This document shows positions 9,469-19,129 of a stretch of DNA of 64,000 nt, in pieces (within the stretch, counting starts at the first letter, position 1; every line of letters begins with the position of its first letter). Position numbers and translations under genes: made by a program. The notes under the pieces were generated by a model. It was given only the letters and a program-made list of their open reading frames with translations, was not told the origin of the DNA and made no database searches. The stretch covers positions 1-64,000 of the forward strand of contig CALZJG010000065.1 of the NCBI GenBank assembly GCA_945787555.1. Direction: 5' to 3'. Source of the DNA: an uncultured Chromatiaceae bacterium. Lineage in GTDB: Bacteria > Pseudomonadota > Gammaproteobacteria > DRLM01.

Positions 9469-10644
9469 TTAACGTCCCAGCGCAGGTGCGCGCGCCGTCT
9501 GGCCAGCAGCCGACGCAGCTTCTTGGTGTTCACTCGTCGCGTCATATGCACGAGAGCGCTTCTTCAAGATCAATACCGACTTCTGGCCGGCCTTGCCATA
9601 ACGCGCCATGCGCTCGAAGTCCTTTCTGAGTATGGGCATGTTGATGCAATCGGTGACGGTTTTTCCCACCTCTATGTCGACGAAGGGATCGTGCACGTAA
9701 ACGAAGCGTTCGTCGATGCCGGTAACGACGACCCAGTGCGGGAATTTTTCTCTATAAATGCGATAGGAGCTGATGAGCACAATGGGCATGCCGCCCTGCT
9801 CGAACTTCTCCTGTAATTCAGCCACACCCAGCGCGCCGTAATGCAAACGTACTGGCACGCTGCGCAATTCGTTAAGGAAGTCGTCCTGCACCAGGCGCAT
9901 TACTGCCTTTTTCTCGGGATTGCGCACCGAGTCGATGAATAATGCGCCCTCTTCGTTGACATACACTTCCACGTCGAAACCACGATGATAGGCCGACAAG
10001 GCCATACCATAGGGTCCGCAACCACCGTGACCGGAGGTCATGAACACGGTGGTGGATTCGCGCCAGATGCGCAATTCCAAGGTGCGATCCAAGATCAAAT
10101 CGGGGTCCAAGGCCTTCATGGCCATCATCAGCGTCGACGGACCACAGGTAAAATCCAATGTCTGCTGATAAAACGGCACGCGGGCGCTGGGCGGTTCCAA
10201 GTCCTCGACCAGCGATTTCTCGTAGCGCAACGCATTCATGTGGTCTTCATAGTAATCAGTGTAAAAACCGATTTCCTTGTAGCCGCGGCTTTTGAACAAT
10301 CCTATGGAGGGTATGTTGTCCTGGCGTATTTCCAAACGCAGGGTGACACACTCGTGACGTTCGGCCATTTCCTCGGCAGCCTCGACCATGCGATTGGCCA
10401 CGCCCTGGCGCTGAAAGTCAGGGTTGACCGCCAGTGAATAAAGCCGTGCGAGGGAAGTACCAGTGTTGAACAACAACATTGCGTACCCACGCAGTTTATT
10501 ATCGTGAGCATCGACCAGGGTTTCCGCGTTTGCCTTGGTCAACAAATAACGAAAACTACGCCGCGACAGCCTATCGCTGTCAAAGGTGCGATTCTCAATG
10601 TCTACCAGAGCCTCGAGATCATCCAGTGTGGCGGGACGAATCAT
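9469..10644 (-). CDS. GNAT acetyltransferase fused to C39-family cysteine peptidase
   Basis: A 391-aa two-domain protein. Residues 1-140 are a GNAT N-acyltransferase (start MIRPATLDDLEALVDIE; acetyl-CoA loop VNPDFQRQGVANRM; RLEIRQDNIPSIGLFKSRGY). Residues ~155-375 are a papain-fold C39-like peptidase: QQTLDFTCGPSTLMM places Cys at 167, HWVVVTGID gives His303 and YVHDP gives Asp319, so the triad is complete. C39 domains normally cleave leader peptides after double glycine, but here there is no ABC transporter attached. The start at 10644 has CAGGTAG just upstream and removes a long non-conserved extension that would overlap the divergent gene. Paired with the RLAN/ATP-grasp gene, a combination known in proteobacteria but of unknown function. 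Confidence 0.87.
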   Translation of the reverse strand: MIRPATLDDLEALVDIENRTFDSDRLSRRSFRYLLTKANAETLVDAHDNKLRGYAMLLFNTGTSLARLYSLAVNPDFQRQGVANRMVEAAEEMAERHECVTLRLEIRQDNIPSIGLFKSRGYKEIGFYTDYYEDHMNALRYEKSLVEDLEPPSARVPFYQQTLDFTCGPSTLMMAMKALDPDLILDRTLELRIWRESTTVFMTSGHGGCGPYGMALSAYHRGFDVEVYVNEEGALFIDSVRNPEKKAVMRLVQDDFLNELRSVPVRLHYGALGVAELQEKFEQGGMPIVLISSYRIYREKFPHWVVVTGIDERFVYVHDPFVDIEVGKTVTDCINMPILRKDFERMARYGKAGQKSVLILKKRSRAYDATSEHQEAASAAGQTARAPALGR

Positions 10645-10794
10645 GTCACTACCTGCTGAAAACCGGTCAGTTGTAAGCCGGCGCGGCACGGGCGGGGAAT
10701 CGCCCCCGTGATAGAAGCACGATACTGGAGTTAAGTTCTTTTTTAAAGCCGAGTACACTAGTCCGCTCGGATCACCCCCAGGAAAGTCAACCTC

Positions 10795-12489
10795 ATGTCC
10801 GGGCCTCGCTTTGATGTTTATTACCGCTACGAACCGCTCACCCAGCAACTGCAGGGACTGGCGGCAGCGCATCCCGGCTTGATGCGCTTGCAAAGCATCG
10901 GCCATAGCCACGAGGGACGCGACATCTGGCTCGCCACCCTGACCGCTTTCGATATGGGCGAGGATCGCGCCAAGCCGGCGTTCTGGGTGGACGGCAATAT
11001 CCATGCTCCGGAACTGGCGGGTTCTGCCGCGTGCTTATACCTCATCAACACACTGCTGAAGGGCTACGGCCACGACTCGGATATCACCCGCTGTCTGAAC
11101 ACCCGTGTGTTCTACATCTGTCCGCGCGTCAACCCTGACGGCGCCGAATGGGCCTTGGCCGACACGCCGCGCTTGATCCGCTCCAGCACCCGTCCCTACC
11201 CTTTTGACGAACAACCGCTGGGCGGACTGGTCCGCGAGGACATCGACGGCGACGGCCGCATGCTGAGCATGCGCATCCCCGATCCCGACGGACCGTGGAA
11301 GCTATCCAGCGCCGATCCCCGCCTGTTAGTGCCACGCGATCCCGCCGAAAGCGGCGGGCACTACTATCGATTGCTGCCGGAGGGACGCCTGGAGGATTTC
11401 GACGGCCACCTGATCAAGCTGCAACGCCTCCAACAAGGCTTGGACCTCAATCGCAACTTTCCCGCTCAGTGGCGGGAAGAGTCGCTGCAAAGCGGCGCCG
11501 GCCCCTACCCCACTTCGGAACCGGAAGTGCGCGCGCTGGTGCAATTCATCACCGATCACCCCAATATCTGCGGCGGCGTGGCGTTTCACACTTACAGCGG
11601 TGTGCTCCTCCGGCCCTATTCCTATCAGAGTGACGACGACCTGCCGCCCGAGGACTTGTGGACCTACCAGAAGATCGGCGCCAAAGGCAGTGAACTCACC
11701 GGTTACCCCGCGGCCTCGGCCTATCACGAGTTTCGCTACCATCCCAAGGACATTATCACCGGCGCGTTGGACGACTGGCTATACGAACAGCTAGGCGTGC
11801 ACGCTTGGACGGTGGAAATTTGGAGCCCGCAGCGCCAGGCCGGTATCGGTCCCTACAAATACATCGAGTGGTATCGCGACCATCCGGTCGAGGACGATCT
11901 CAAACTCTTGGCATGGAACGACACGGTACTCAACGGCCAAGGTTACGTGGACTGGTATCCTTATGATCACCCACAACTCGGGCGCGTCGAACTGGGCGGC
12001 TGGAATCCGCTATATACCTTTTGGAATCCACCGCCGGCATTCTTGGAACAGGAAATCAGCCGCTTCCCTGGCTGGTTGGTGTGGCAATGCTTGGCTACGC
12101 CGCGTTTGGAGGTGCATGAATTCATCGCCACACCCTTGGGGGGTGACAGCTACCGTTTGAGACTGATCGTGCGCAACAGCGGGTGGCTGCCCACCCATAT
12201 CACCAAGCTCGCGCAACAGAAGAAAATCACCCGTGGCGTCACCGCCGAACTCCATCTACCGGATGGGGTACGACTCCTCGGCGGTGAACGTCGCACGGAT
12301 CTGGGTGACCTGGCGGGCTGGTCGCACAAACCCAGCTCCACCTTCGGCTGGTCGGGCGTGGTGGCCGACCCCACCGACAACCGCGCCAAGGCGGAATGGA
12401 TCGTGCGCGGCGCGCAAGGACAACACATCAAAGTCACGGCTAACCATGCACGTGCCGGTGTGGTCACGGCGCAAGTGACGCTGACCTAA
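10795..12489 (+). CDS. M14-family zinc carboxypeptidase
   Basis: 564 aa, with a peptidase domain in the first ~370 residues and a C-terminal domain of ~180 residues that resembles a beta-sandwich. Zinc ligands follow the M14 pattern: His and Glu in GNIHAPELAGS, a second His in VAFHTYSGVLL, and the catalytic Glu in AWTVEIWSP. There is also the substrate-binding region LDLNRNFPAQW. No signal peptide is seen, so it is probably cytosolic. AGGAAA precedes the ATG. It is divergent from the GNAT-C39 gene (150-nt gap), which suggests a functional link to that amidoligase cluster, for example trimming the C-terminus of a product. That link is inference. Confidence 0.87.
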   Translation: MSGPRFDVYYRYEPLTQQLQGLAAAHPGLMRLQSIGHSHEGRDIWLATLTAFDMGEDRAKPAFWVDGNIHAPELAGSAACLYLINTLLKGYGHDSDITRCLNTRVFYICPRVNPDGAEWALADTPRLIRSSTRPYPFDEQPLGGLVREDIDGDGRMLSMRIPDPDGPWKLSSADPRLLVPRDPAESGGHYYRLLPEGRLEDFDGHLIKLQRLQQGLDLNRNFPAQWREESLQSGAGPYPTSEPEVRALVQFITDHPNICGGVAFHTYSGVLLRPYSYQSDDDLPPEDLWTYQKIGAKGSELTGYPAASAYHEFRYHPKDIITGALDDWLYEQLGVHAWTVEIWSPQRQAGIGPYKYIEWYRDHPVEDDLKLLAWNDTVLNGQGYVDWYPYDHPQLGRVELGGWNPLYTFWNPPPAFLEQEISRFPGWLVWQCLATPRLEVHEFIATPLGGDSYRLRLIVRNSGWLPTHITKLAQQKKITRGVTAELHLPDGVRLLGGERRTDLGDLAGWSHKPSSTFGWSGVVADPTDNRAKAEWIVRGAQGQHIKVTANHARAGVVTAQVTLT

Positions 12490-12642
12490 TGAAATATGAC
12501 GATAGGTCGTTTCGTCGACCGAGATACGGAACTCGTTGAGCTCCGTTGCCCTCACCTGCTAGAAGCCGAGGCGCAGGCGTGAGGATTGTCTGACCAAGGT
12601 CTGCTTAGCCTCGTGTCAGTCGCCTCTGCACCCTCACCCCTG

Positions 12643-12666
12643 CCCTCTCTCGTTCGCGTGAGAGGG
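12643..12666. repeat. Inverted repeat in a 225-nt gap
   Basis: CCCTCTC (12643-12649) and GAGAGGG (12660-12666) with a 10-nt loop, in a tract reading CACCCCTGCCCTCTC. Similar CCCTCTC/GAGAGGG elements are scattered as extragenic repeats in many proteobacterial genomes. It lies between the ends of the convergent M14 and lpxB genes and could act as a weak terminator. No gene is seen in 12490-12714. Confidence 0.4.
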
Positions 12667-12714
12667 AGTTGGAAATGACCTCACTAACTAGGTTATGGCG
12701 CACCTCTTGAAAGC

Positions 12715-13854
12715 TTAGTGAGCGATCAAGTCCAACACCGCCGCAGCCGCGTTGCGGTCCGCGTCCAGGCGTAATTGGCGATGAATGCCCGAGAATACCT
12801 CGGTTAAGGCCTGCGTCGCGGACGGATCTTGCAGGTAGGTCAAAACCGCCTGCGCCAAATTTTCCGGTGTGGCGTCGTCTTGGATGAATTCCGGCACCAA
12901 GGCGCGATCGGCCAGCAAGTTCGGCAGCGAATAATACGGGACTTTGACCAAGCGCTTAGCCAGCCAAAAGGTCAAGGGCGCGAGTCGATACGCTATCACC
13001 GGTGGACACTTCACCAACAGCGCCTCCAAGGTGGCGGTGCCCGAGGCCAGCATCACCGCATCGGCCGCAGCCATCACGTCTTGCGCCTGGCCGTCGAACA
13101 GCGTGATCGGCAAATTCACGCCCAAATCAGCACACTGGGATTCGAACAAAGCCTTGGTGGCCGAAGTGGCGAGCGGCACGGCGAAACGCACCCCCGGACG
13201 TTGCACATGACAAACGGCGGCGGCGCGCAACAGGAGATCCCCCAGGGCGCGCACTTCACTCAAGCGACTACCGGGCAATAGCGCGATGAGTTCACCGTCA
13301 GTGGGCAAGTCGAGCCGTGTGCGCGCGGCACGCTTGTCGATGTCCAAGGGTATCGCGTCGGCCAGCGGGTGACCGACGAAGCGCGCGTTGACCTGATGAT
13401 CGGTGTAGAACTGCGTCTCGAAGGGGAACAGCGTCAACATGAGATCGGTGGCACGCGCGATCTTGGCCACGCGATAACGCCGCCATGCCCACACCGAGGG
13501 GCTGACGTAATGGACAGTGCGGATACCGGCGCGTTTGAGCTTTAGCTCCAGGCCGAGGTTGAAGTCCGGCGCATCCACACCGATGAACACATCGGGCGGA
13601 TCGGCCGTGAAGCGGGCTATAAGGTCGCGGCGTATCGCATGCAGTTCGCGCAAATGACCCAGCACTTCCACCAGACCCATGACGGCCAACTTCTCCGCGG
13701 GATGGATCGCCTGACAACCTTGCGCCACCATGCGTGGGCCGGCGATGCCGACGAATTGCGCCTCGGGATGGCGTGCCTTAATGGCGGCGATGAGGCCGGC
13801 GGCCAACAAATCGCCGGACGCCTCGCCCGCCACGATGCCGACGCGCAAGCTCAT
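12715..13854 (-). CDS. lpxB: Lipid-A-disaccharide synthase
   Basis: LpxB condenses UDP-2,3-diacylglucosamine with lipid X to make the lipid A disaccharide on the inner face of the cytoplasmic membrane. The 379-aa length is normal. The N-terminal [25 protein letters not shown] and [11 protein letters not shown] motifs and the glycosyltransferase motif region [16 protein letters not shown] then [13 protein letters not shown] are typical. It is the last gene of the skp-lpxD-fabZ-lpxA-lpxB group, 67 nt after lpxA. Confidence 0.97.
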   Translation of the reverse strand: MSLRVGIVAGEASGDLLAAGLIAAIKARHPEAQFVGIAGPRMVAQGCQAIHPAEKLAVMGLVEVLGHLRELHAIRRDLIARFTADPPDVFIGVDAPDFNLGLELKLKRAGIRTVHYVSPSVWAWRRYRVAKIARATDLMLTLFPFETQFYTDHQVNARFVGHPLADAIPLDIDKRAARTRLDLPTDGELIALLPGSRLSEVRALGDLLLRAAAVCHVQRPGVRFAVPLATSATKALFESQCADLGVNLPITLFDGQAQDVMAAADAVMLASGTATLEALLVKCPPVIAYRLAPLTFWLAKRLVKVPYYSLPNLLADRALVPEFIQDDATPENLAQAVLTYLQDPSATQALTEVFSGIHRQLRLDADRNAAAAVLDLIAH

Positions 13855-13921
13855 ACCTATCTAGATTCCGAGAATAGCGTCATTCGTGCGTGAGCTGAGG
13901 CGGCGTCCATGCGCCCGTCAC

Positions 13922-14692
13922 TTAACGTACGATGCCACGTGTGGATTCTTCCAGGAACTCCACCATCATGCCGACTTCAGCGCTTTCCTCGCTCAAGGCG
14001 CGCAAAGCTTCAATAGCGTCCTTCAACGGGAGCTTGGAGCGATAGAGCAGTTTGTAGGCACGCTTGATATTCGCAATGGCTTCAGCGGTAAAATTGCGCC
14101 GCCGCAAACCCTCAGCGTTGATGCCATGCGGTTCGGCGCGAAATCCGGAAACCGTAACGTAAGGCGGTACGTCCATCGAAATACCGGTGGCGAAGGCGGT
14201 AAAGCTATGCGCGCCCAAAGCACAAAATTGATGCACCAGGGTGAAGCCGCCCATGATGACGTGATCATGCACCGTCACGTGACCGGCAAGCGAGGCATTG
14301 TTCGCGAAGATGATATCGTTACCGATGATGCAGTCGTGAGCGATGTGGACATAGGCCATGATCCAGTTATCATCGCCGATGCGCGTTACACCACCGCCTT
14401 GCACCGTGCCGCGATTGAGGGTGCAGTATTCTCGGATCACGTTGCGATCACCGATTTCCAGCAAGGTCGGCTCATCGCGGTATTTCTTGTCCTGCGGCAT
14501 TTCACCCACCGAAGCGAACTGAAATATTTTGTTTTCGCGGCCGATGCGCGTGGGACCGTTGAGGACGACATGCGGGCCTATCCAAGTGCCGGCGCCGATG
14601 ACCACATCGGGCCCAATGACGGAATGAGGCCCGATCTGTACATCCGCTTCGATTTCTGCCCGCGGATCGATGATCGCCCGCGGATCGATCAA
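13922..14692 (-). CDS. lpxA: UDP-N-acetylglucosamine acyltransferase
   Basis: LpxA moves the 3-hydroxyacyl chain from ACP to UDP-GlcNAc, the first step of lipid A synthesis. The protein is a left-handed beta helix with hexapeptide repeats ([25 protein letters not shown]) and a helical tail. The catalytic His lies in HIAHDCIIG. The start is a TTG at 14692: it yields [14 protein letters not shown], which aligns with [10 protein letters not shown] of the family, and gives 256 aa, the normal length. The TTG overlaps the fabZ stop as TTGA, implying translational coupling. An ATG further upstream would add 28 residues lying inside fabZ with no family match. Confidence 0.95.
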   Translation of the reverse strand: MIDPRAIIDPRAEIEADVQIGPHSVIGPDVVIGAGTWIGPHVVLNGPTRIGRENKIFQFASVGEMPQDKKYRDEPTLLEIGDRNVIREYCTLNRGTVQGGGVTRIGDDNWIMAYVHIAHDCIIGNDIIFANNASLAGHVTVHDHVIMGGFTLVHQFCALGAHSFTAFATGISMDVPPYVTVSGFRAEPHGINAEGLRRRNFTAEAIANIKRAYKLLYRSKLPLKDAIEALRALSEESAEVGMMVEFLEESTRGIVR

Positions 14693-15129
14693 GCTTCGAC
14701 CCCCCGCAAGGCACACATCAGATCGGCGCTCGCGACCACCTTGTCGCCGACCTTGGCCTCGCCACTGAACATCCATACGCCACGCACGGAGCGGGTAAAC
14801 TTTACATTCAGGATAAGTTGATCGCCAGGTTCCACAGGCTGCTTGAAACGTGCGTTATTGATAGCAGCCAAATAATAGGTGGTATCGGTTTCCGGAAGCG
14901 ACTGAGCGGTTTTGAACGCGAGTATGCCCGTGGCTTGCGCGATGGCCTCGATGATCAAGACACCAGGCATCACCGGGCGATTGGGGAAATGTCCGGTGAA
15001 GTAAGGCTCATTGAAGGTGACATTCTTGAGAGCCACCAAGGTTTCACCAGGCACACAGGAAAGCACCCTATCCACCAACAAGAACGGATAGCGATGCGGG
15101 AGATATTTTAAAACTTCGACGATGTCCAT
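14689..15129 (-). CDS. fabZ: 3-hydroxyacyl-ACP dehydratase FabZ
   Basis: FabZ removes water from 3-hydroxyacyl-ACP in fatty acid elongation and competes with LpxA/LpxD for the same substrates. The hot-dog fold signatures are [13 protein letters not shown] and the active-site helix region with His and Glu in [18 protein letters not shown] chose ATG 15129 ([14 protein letters not shown]) because FabZ proteins begin here, giving 146 aa, and GGGGA lies 8 nt upstream. An in-frame ATG at 15207 would add 26 Gly/Ser-rich residues and cannot be excluded. The stop overlaps the lpxA TTG start. Confidence 0.95.
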   Translation of the reverse strand: MDIVEVLKYLPHRYPFLLVDRVLSCVPGETLVALKNVTFNEPYFTGHFPNRPVMPGVLIIEAIAQATGILAFKTAQSLPETDTTYYLAAINNARFKQPVEPGDQLILNVKFTRSVRGVWMFSGEAKVGDKVVASADLMCALRGVEA

Positions 15130-15238
15130 AGTGGAATCCCCGTCATTCGGCACCTCCCCACCACTGCTGCCCGCCTGACTGCCTTTGGCCTGCACGCTGT
15201 CCGTCATTGCTATCTAAGCTCCCTAATACCTTGCGCTG

Positions 15239-16267
15239 TTATTTTGAAGGCTGTTGTTTGAGCAGATTTTCTACGGCTCGCAAACGCCGCGCCATGCCGT
15301 CCAAGTGATGAAAACGCGCGTAATTGCGCCGCCATTCTCGATTAGGTTCGAGCGGTGTTCCGGAAGAATAGACCCCCGGTTCGCGTATGGAATGCGCCAC
15401 GAAAGACATCCCGGTAATATGGACATCATCCGCGATCTCTGTATGACCGACCACGCCGACGCCGCCCCCAATGGTGCAACGGGCGCCTATGCGCGCGCTG
15501 CCGGCGATACCCGTACAACCCGCAACGGCGGTGTGTTCACCGATTTGCACATTGTGCGCCACCTGAATTTGATTATCCAGCTTCACCCCGTTGCCTATCA
15601 CGGTATCGTCCAATGCGCCGCGATCGATGGTGGTATTGGCGCCGATCTCCACATCGTCGCCGATACGGACCGCGCCCAGTTGCGGCACTTTCACCCAGCG
15701 TCCATCGTCATTGGCCAGGCCGAACCCGTCACTGCCGATCACCACACCGGGATGGATCAATGCGCGCTGCCCGATGACCGTACCATGCACCAGGGTCACG
15801 CTCGCCACCAAGCGGCTGTCTGCGGCAATCTTGCAATCGCGCCCAATGACGCAATGCGGCCCTACCACCACTCGTGGTCCAACCGTCGCCCCATCTTCGA
15901 TCACACACTGCGGGCCAATCCAGGCCGTGCCGTCGACGCTCGCAGCATCACTCACCACCGCCGACGGGTGACAGCCTTGCTGCGCCGGCAAGCGCGGGGC
16001 CAAATGCGCCGCGACGCGCGCATACGCCAAATAAGGATCGGAAACCACCAAGGCGTGCACTGGACACACCGCGCGCTGCTCTTCCATCAGGATGACGGCA
16101 GACGCGCTCGTATCGCTTAAATAGCGGCTGTAACGCGGATTGGACAAAAAGGTGATATCGCCAGATCGCGCATTTTGCAGCGTGGCGATACCGCTGATTA
16201 TACAGCTCGCGTCGCCATGCACGACGCCGCCGATCAATTCCGCAAGTTGTCCCAGTGTCACTGGCAC
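15239..16267 (-). CDS. lpxD: UDP-3-O-(3-hydroxyacyl)glucosamine N-acyltransferase
   Basis: LpxD adds the second 3-hydroxyacyl chain, to the amino group, in lipid A synthesis. It has the N-terminal uridine-binding domain (TLGQLAELIGGVVHG) followed by a hexapeptide-repeat beta helix; the catalytic His is expected in VAHNVQIGEHTAVAGCTG. A GTG at 16267 (or 16261) gives about 342 aa, the family length. The longer open frame would overlap skp and adds sequence without family similarity. It lies 16 nt after skp. Confidence 0.95.
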   Translation of the reverse strand: MPVTLGQLAELIGGVVHGDASCIISGIATLQNARSGDITFLSNPRYSRYLSDTSASAVILMEEQRAVCPVHALVVSDPYLAYARVAAHLAPRLPAQQGCHPSAVVSDAASVDGTAWIGPQCVIEDGATVGPRVVVGPHCVIGRDCKIAADSRLVASVTLVHGTVIGQRALIHPGVVIGSDGFGLANDDGRWVKVPQLGAVRIGDDVEIGANTTIDRGALDDTVIGNGVKLDNQIQVAHNVQIGEHTAVAGCTGIAGSARIGARCTIGGGVGVVGHTEIADDVHITGMSFVAHSIREPGVYSSGTPLEPNREWRRNYARFHHLDGMARRLRAVENLLKQQPSK

Positions 16268-16283
16268 GCGCCGTTCATCTCCC

Positions 16284-16811
16284 TTATCTAGCGGCGTTAC
16301 TGGACTTGGCCTTGCGCAGACGCTCCAGAACTTCGTTGGTAAGATCAATCTTGGCACTGGCATAGGCGATGCCTTCGTACACGATGAGATCGAAATTCCT
16401 CTCCTTGCCTATCGTTTCGATCGCGCTTTGCACCAGCTCTAGCAACTTACCGATTTCTTCATTACGGCGGATATTGAGATCTTCTCGAAAATCGTCGCGC
16501 GAGCGACGCAAATCGCGCTTGCGCCCCACGATGTCGCGCTCCAAATTGCGCCGTTCGACTTCACTCATGATGGCACTATCACGCGCAAAACGGTCCTCCA
16601 TCTCCTTGAGGTCTTTCTGCTCGGCGAGTAGCAGACTTTCCTTCTGCGCGAACTCTTGCTTGAGACGTTTGGATACCTCGTTGGCCTGCGGCGCCTCGTC
16701 CAACAAGCGCGCGGCGTTCACATAGCCGATCTTCAAATCGGCCGCCTGGGCCGAGGTAACCAGGACCAGCATCATCAACATCCACAAATACGGCTTTTTC
16801 ACGATATTCAA
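16284..16811 (-). CDS. skp: OmpH/Skp family periplasmic chaperone
   Basis: 175 aa with a Sec signal peptide (MNIVKKPYLWMLMMLVLV, cleavage near SAQAAD). The mature part is a long charged coiled coil (KRLKQEFAQKESLLLAEQK, VERRNLERDIVGRKRDL) typical of the trimeric jellyfish-shaped Skp, which holds unfolded outer membrane proteins on the way to BamA. It sits 20 nt downstream of bamA and 16 nt upstream of lpxD, as in E. coli. Confidence 0.93.
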   Translation of the reverse strand: MNIVKKPYLWMLMMLVLVTSAQAADLKIGYVNAARLLDEAPQANEVSKRLKQEFAQKESLLLAEQKDLKEMEDRFARDSAIMSEVERRNLERDIVGRKRDLRRSRDDFREDLNIRRNEEIGKLLELVQSAIETIGKERNFDLIVYEGIAYASAKIDLTNEVLERLRKAKSSNAAR

Positions 16812-16831
16812 AGTCGCGACTCCACAAGAAT

Positions 16832-19114
16832 TTAAAACACTGCACCGAGAGAGAATTGTATGGTTTGAGTCTCGTCACCGGGCTTATCATTTAACGCTTT
16901 CGCTATCGCAAAAGTCAACGGGCCTATGGGCGACAACCAGACCGCTGAAACACCCGTGGAATAACGCAATTGACCGGCATCGAAATCATCGATGCCGGCA
17001 TAGACGTTACCAATATCGTAGAAAACGCCCATGCGGAACGAGTTGCTCTCACCCAGCAAAGGCGGTGGAAAGAACAGCTCGACACTGGCGATGGTCTTGA
17101 AGGCGCCACCCAGTGAATTAGCATTTTCCTCCGGACCCAGCGAACCGGCGCGATAGCCACGCACTGATTGTATACCACCCGCATAGTAATTCTCGAAAAA
17201 GGGGAAGCCCTTCGTATCCTTGTAACTATTGCCGTAGGCAATTTCACCATCGACGGACAAAGTCAGCTTTTTGGCGATGGCCTGATACCACGTAGTGCGC
17301 GAAGAGAGTTTGTAATAGTTCAAATCGCTGCCCGGCACTGCGACTTCCGCCGACAGGCTCTCCATCCATCCGTCATCGGGAAAGAAGGCGCGATTACGCG
17401 TATCGTGGGTCCAACCCGTCGTCAATTTGAAGACATCGAACTCATTGCCGTTCTCAGCGAGGTAGCTGCTATACGCTAACGGCGTGCTGGAAGTGGTCTT
17501 GATCTTGTTGTGCTCATAACCGAGTGAGTACCTGAAAGTGTCGTATTCGTTTACGGGTACACTGTAGTTGACACTGGCTCCGTAGGAATCAGCGGTGTAA
17601 TCGGCGACATCAGCCTGTCCCGCGTCAGTGCTCTTAGAGAAGACGCGGAAACCCCGGCTCACGCCATCCAAGGTGTAATATGGGTTGGTGAACGCGAAGC
17701 TGTACAAGGTATTAACACGGCTGGTGTTGACGGCGGCACTGACACGCTTACCGGTACCCAGAAAATTATCTTGAGTCACACTGGCGTTAAGCATCACGCC
17801 TTGCGACTGCGAAAAACCCACACCCGCCATCAAGCTACCGAAGGAAGAACGCTCCTTAACCCCATAATTGACATCGACTTGATCTTCACTGCCGGGCACC
17901 AGCGGGGTTTCCACATTGACCTCCTCAAAGAAGCCCAATCTTTGTAAACGCACACGCGAGCGGTTGACACTGTCGGTGGCGATCCACGCTCCTTCCATTT
18001 GCCGGATTTCACGTCGCAGCACTTCATCGCGCGTGCGCACATTACCCGCCACATTGACGCGCTGCACGTACACGCGCTTGCCCGGATCGACCATGTAGGT
18101 AAGCGCCACGGTGCGCGCCTCGCGATTCACATCCGGCGCGGGATTGATGTTGGCAAAGGCGTAGCCTTCCTTGCCCAGCCGCTCGCTGATGCGATTGGCG
18201 CTCTCCGTGACTTCGCGACGCGAGAATATATCACCGCCTTTCACACTCACCAACGTCGTAAGCTCTTCCTCAGGAACGATCAAATCACCCGCCAGCTTGA
18301 CCTCTTCGATGGAGTATTGTTCACCCTCGTTGATGTTAATCGTGATGAACACGTCGCGCTTGTCTGGGGTGATCGCCACCTGCGTGGACTCGATATTGAA
18401 GTCTACATAGCCACGATCCAGATAAAACGAGCGCAGAGACTCCAGGTCGGCGGACAATTTTTGCTTGGAGTATTGGTCATTTTGAGAGAAAAAAGAAAAA
18501 AAAGTCGGCGGTGACAACTGAAAGGCGCCCAACAAGACAGCATCGTCATAGGCTTTGTTGCCCACGACGGCGATCTTGCTAATCTTGGCCACCTTGCCTT
18601 CGCTGATACGCAAATCCACCTCAACGCGATTACGCTCCAATGGTTTCACTTCGGAAGCGATACTCATACCGTACTTGCCGCGCGCAAAGTATTGCCGCTC
18701 CAATTCGCGCTCCACTTGCTCCAACAGCGAACGGTTGAATACCTGGCCTTCCGCCAAGCCGATACGCTTGAGCCCGTCCTCAAGTTCCTCGCTGCGGATG
18801 TCCTTATTGCCTGTCAGCGTCACCTTGGCGATGGAGGGACGCTCCTCCACCTGCACTACGAGTATCCCGCCCTCGCGCTGCAAACTCACGTCGGCGAAAA
18901 ATCCAGTCTTGAACAAAGCGCGCACCGCCTCAGCCGCGCGCGACTCATCCAGATTCTCACCCACGTTAAGCGGCAGATAATTAAAAACCGTGCCCGCTTC
19001 GATGCGCTGCAAGCCCTCGACACGAATATCCTCGATGGTGTAGGGAGCAAATGACCAAGCGGAAGTGCTGATACAACACAGGGCGAGCCACGCCACTTTT
19101 TGTTTTAAACTCAT
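16832..19114 (-). CDS. bamA: Outer membrane protein assembly factor BamA
   Basis: 760 aa. A signal peptide (MSLKQKVAWLALCCISTSAW) is followed by five POTRA domains; the first starts FAPYTIEDIRVEGLQRIE, and the fifth runs around RVYVQRVNVAGNVRTRDEV. The C-terminal half is a 16-strand barrel with the conserved loop-6 motif SVRGYRAGSLGPE and ends in Phe (FSLGAVF), as outer membrane barrels do. BamA folds and inserts other outer membrane proteins. It lies 15 nt after rseP. The family length is ~800 aa, so this one is normal. Confidence 0.97.
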   Translation of the reverse strand: MSLKQKVAWLALCCISTSAWSFAPYTIEDIRVEGLQRIEAGTVFNYLPLNVGENLDESRAAEAVRALFKTGFFADVSLQREGGILVVQVEERPSIAKVTLTGNKDIRSEELEDGLKRIGLAEGQVFNRSLLEQVERELERQYFARGKYGMSIASEVKPLERNRVEVDLRISEGKVAKISKIAVVGNKAYDDAVLLGAFQLSPPTFFSFFSQNDQYSKQKLSADLESLRSFYLDRGYVDFNIESTQVAITPDKRDVFITININEGEQYSIEEVKLAGDLIVPEEELTTLVSVKGGDIFSRREVTESANRISERLGKEGYAFANINPAPDVNREARTVALTYMVDPGKRVYVQRVNVAGNVRTRDEVLRREIRQMEGAWIATDSVNRSRVRLQRLGFFEEVNVETPLVPGSEDQVDVNYGVKERSSFGSLMAGVGFSQSQGVMLNASVTQDNFLGTGKRVSAAVNTSRVNTLYSFAFTNPYYTLDGVSRGFRVFSKSTDAGQADVADYTADSYGASVNYSVPVNEYDTFRYSLGYEHNKIKTTSSTPLAYSSYLAENGNEFDVFKLTTGWTHDTRNRAFFPDDGWMESLSAEVAVPGSDLNYYKLSSRTTWYQAIAKKLTLSVDGEIAYGNSYKDTKGFPFFENYYAGGIQSVRGYRAGSLGPEENANSLGGAFKTIASVELFFPPPLLGESNSFRMGVFYDIGNVYAGIDDFDAGQLRYSTGVSAVWLSPIGPLTFAIAKALNDKPGDETQTIQFSLGAVF

Positions 19115-19129
19115 CCGGCGCCGGCCTCG

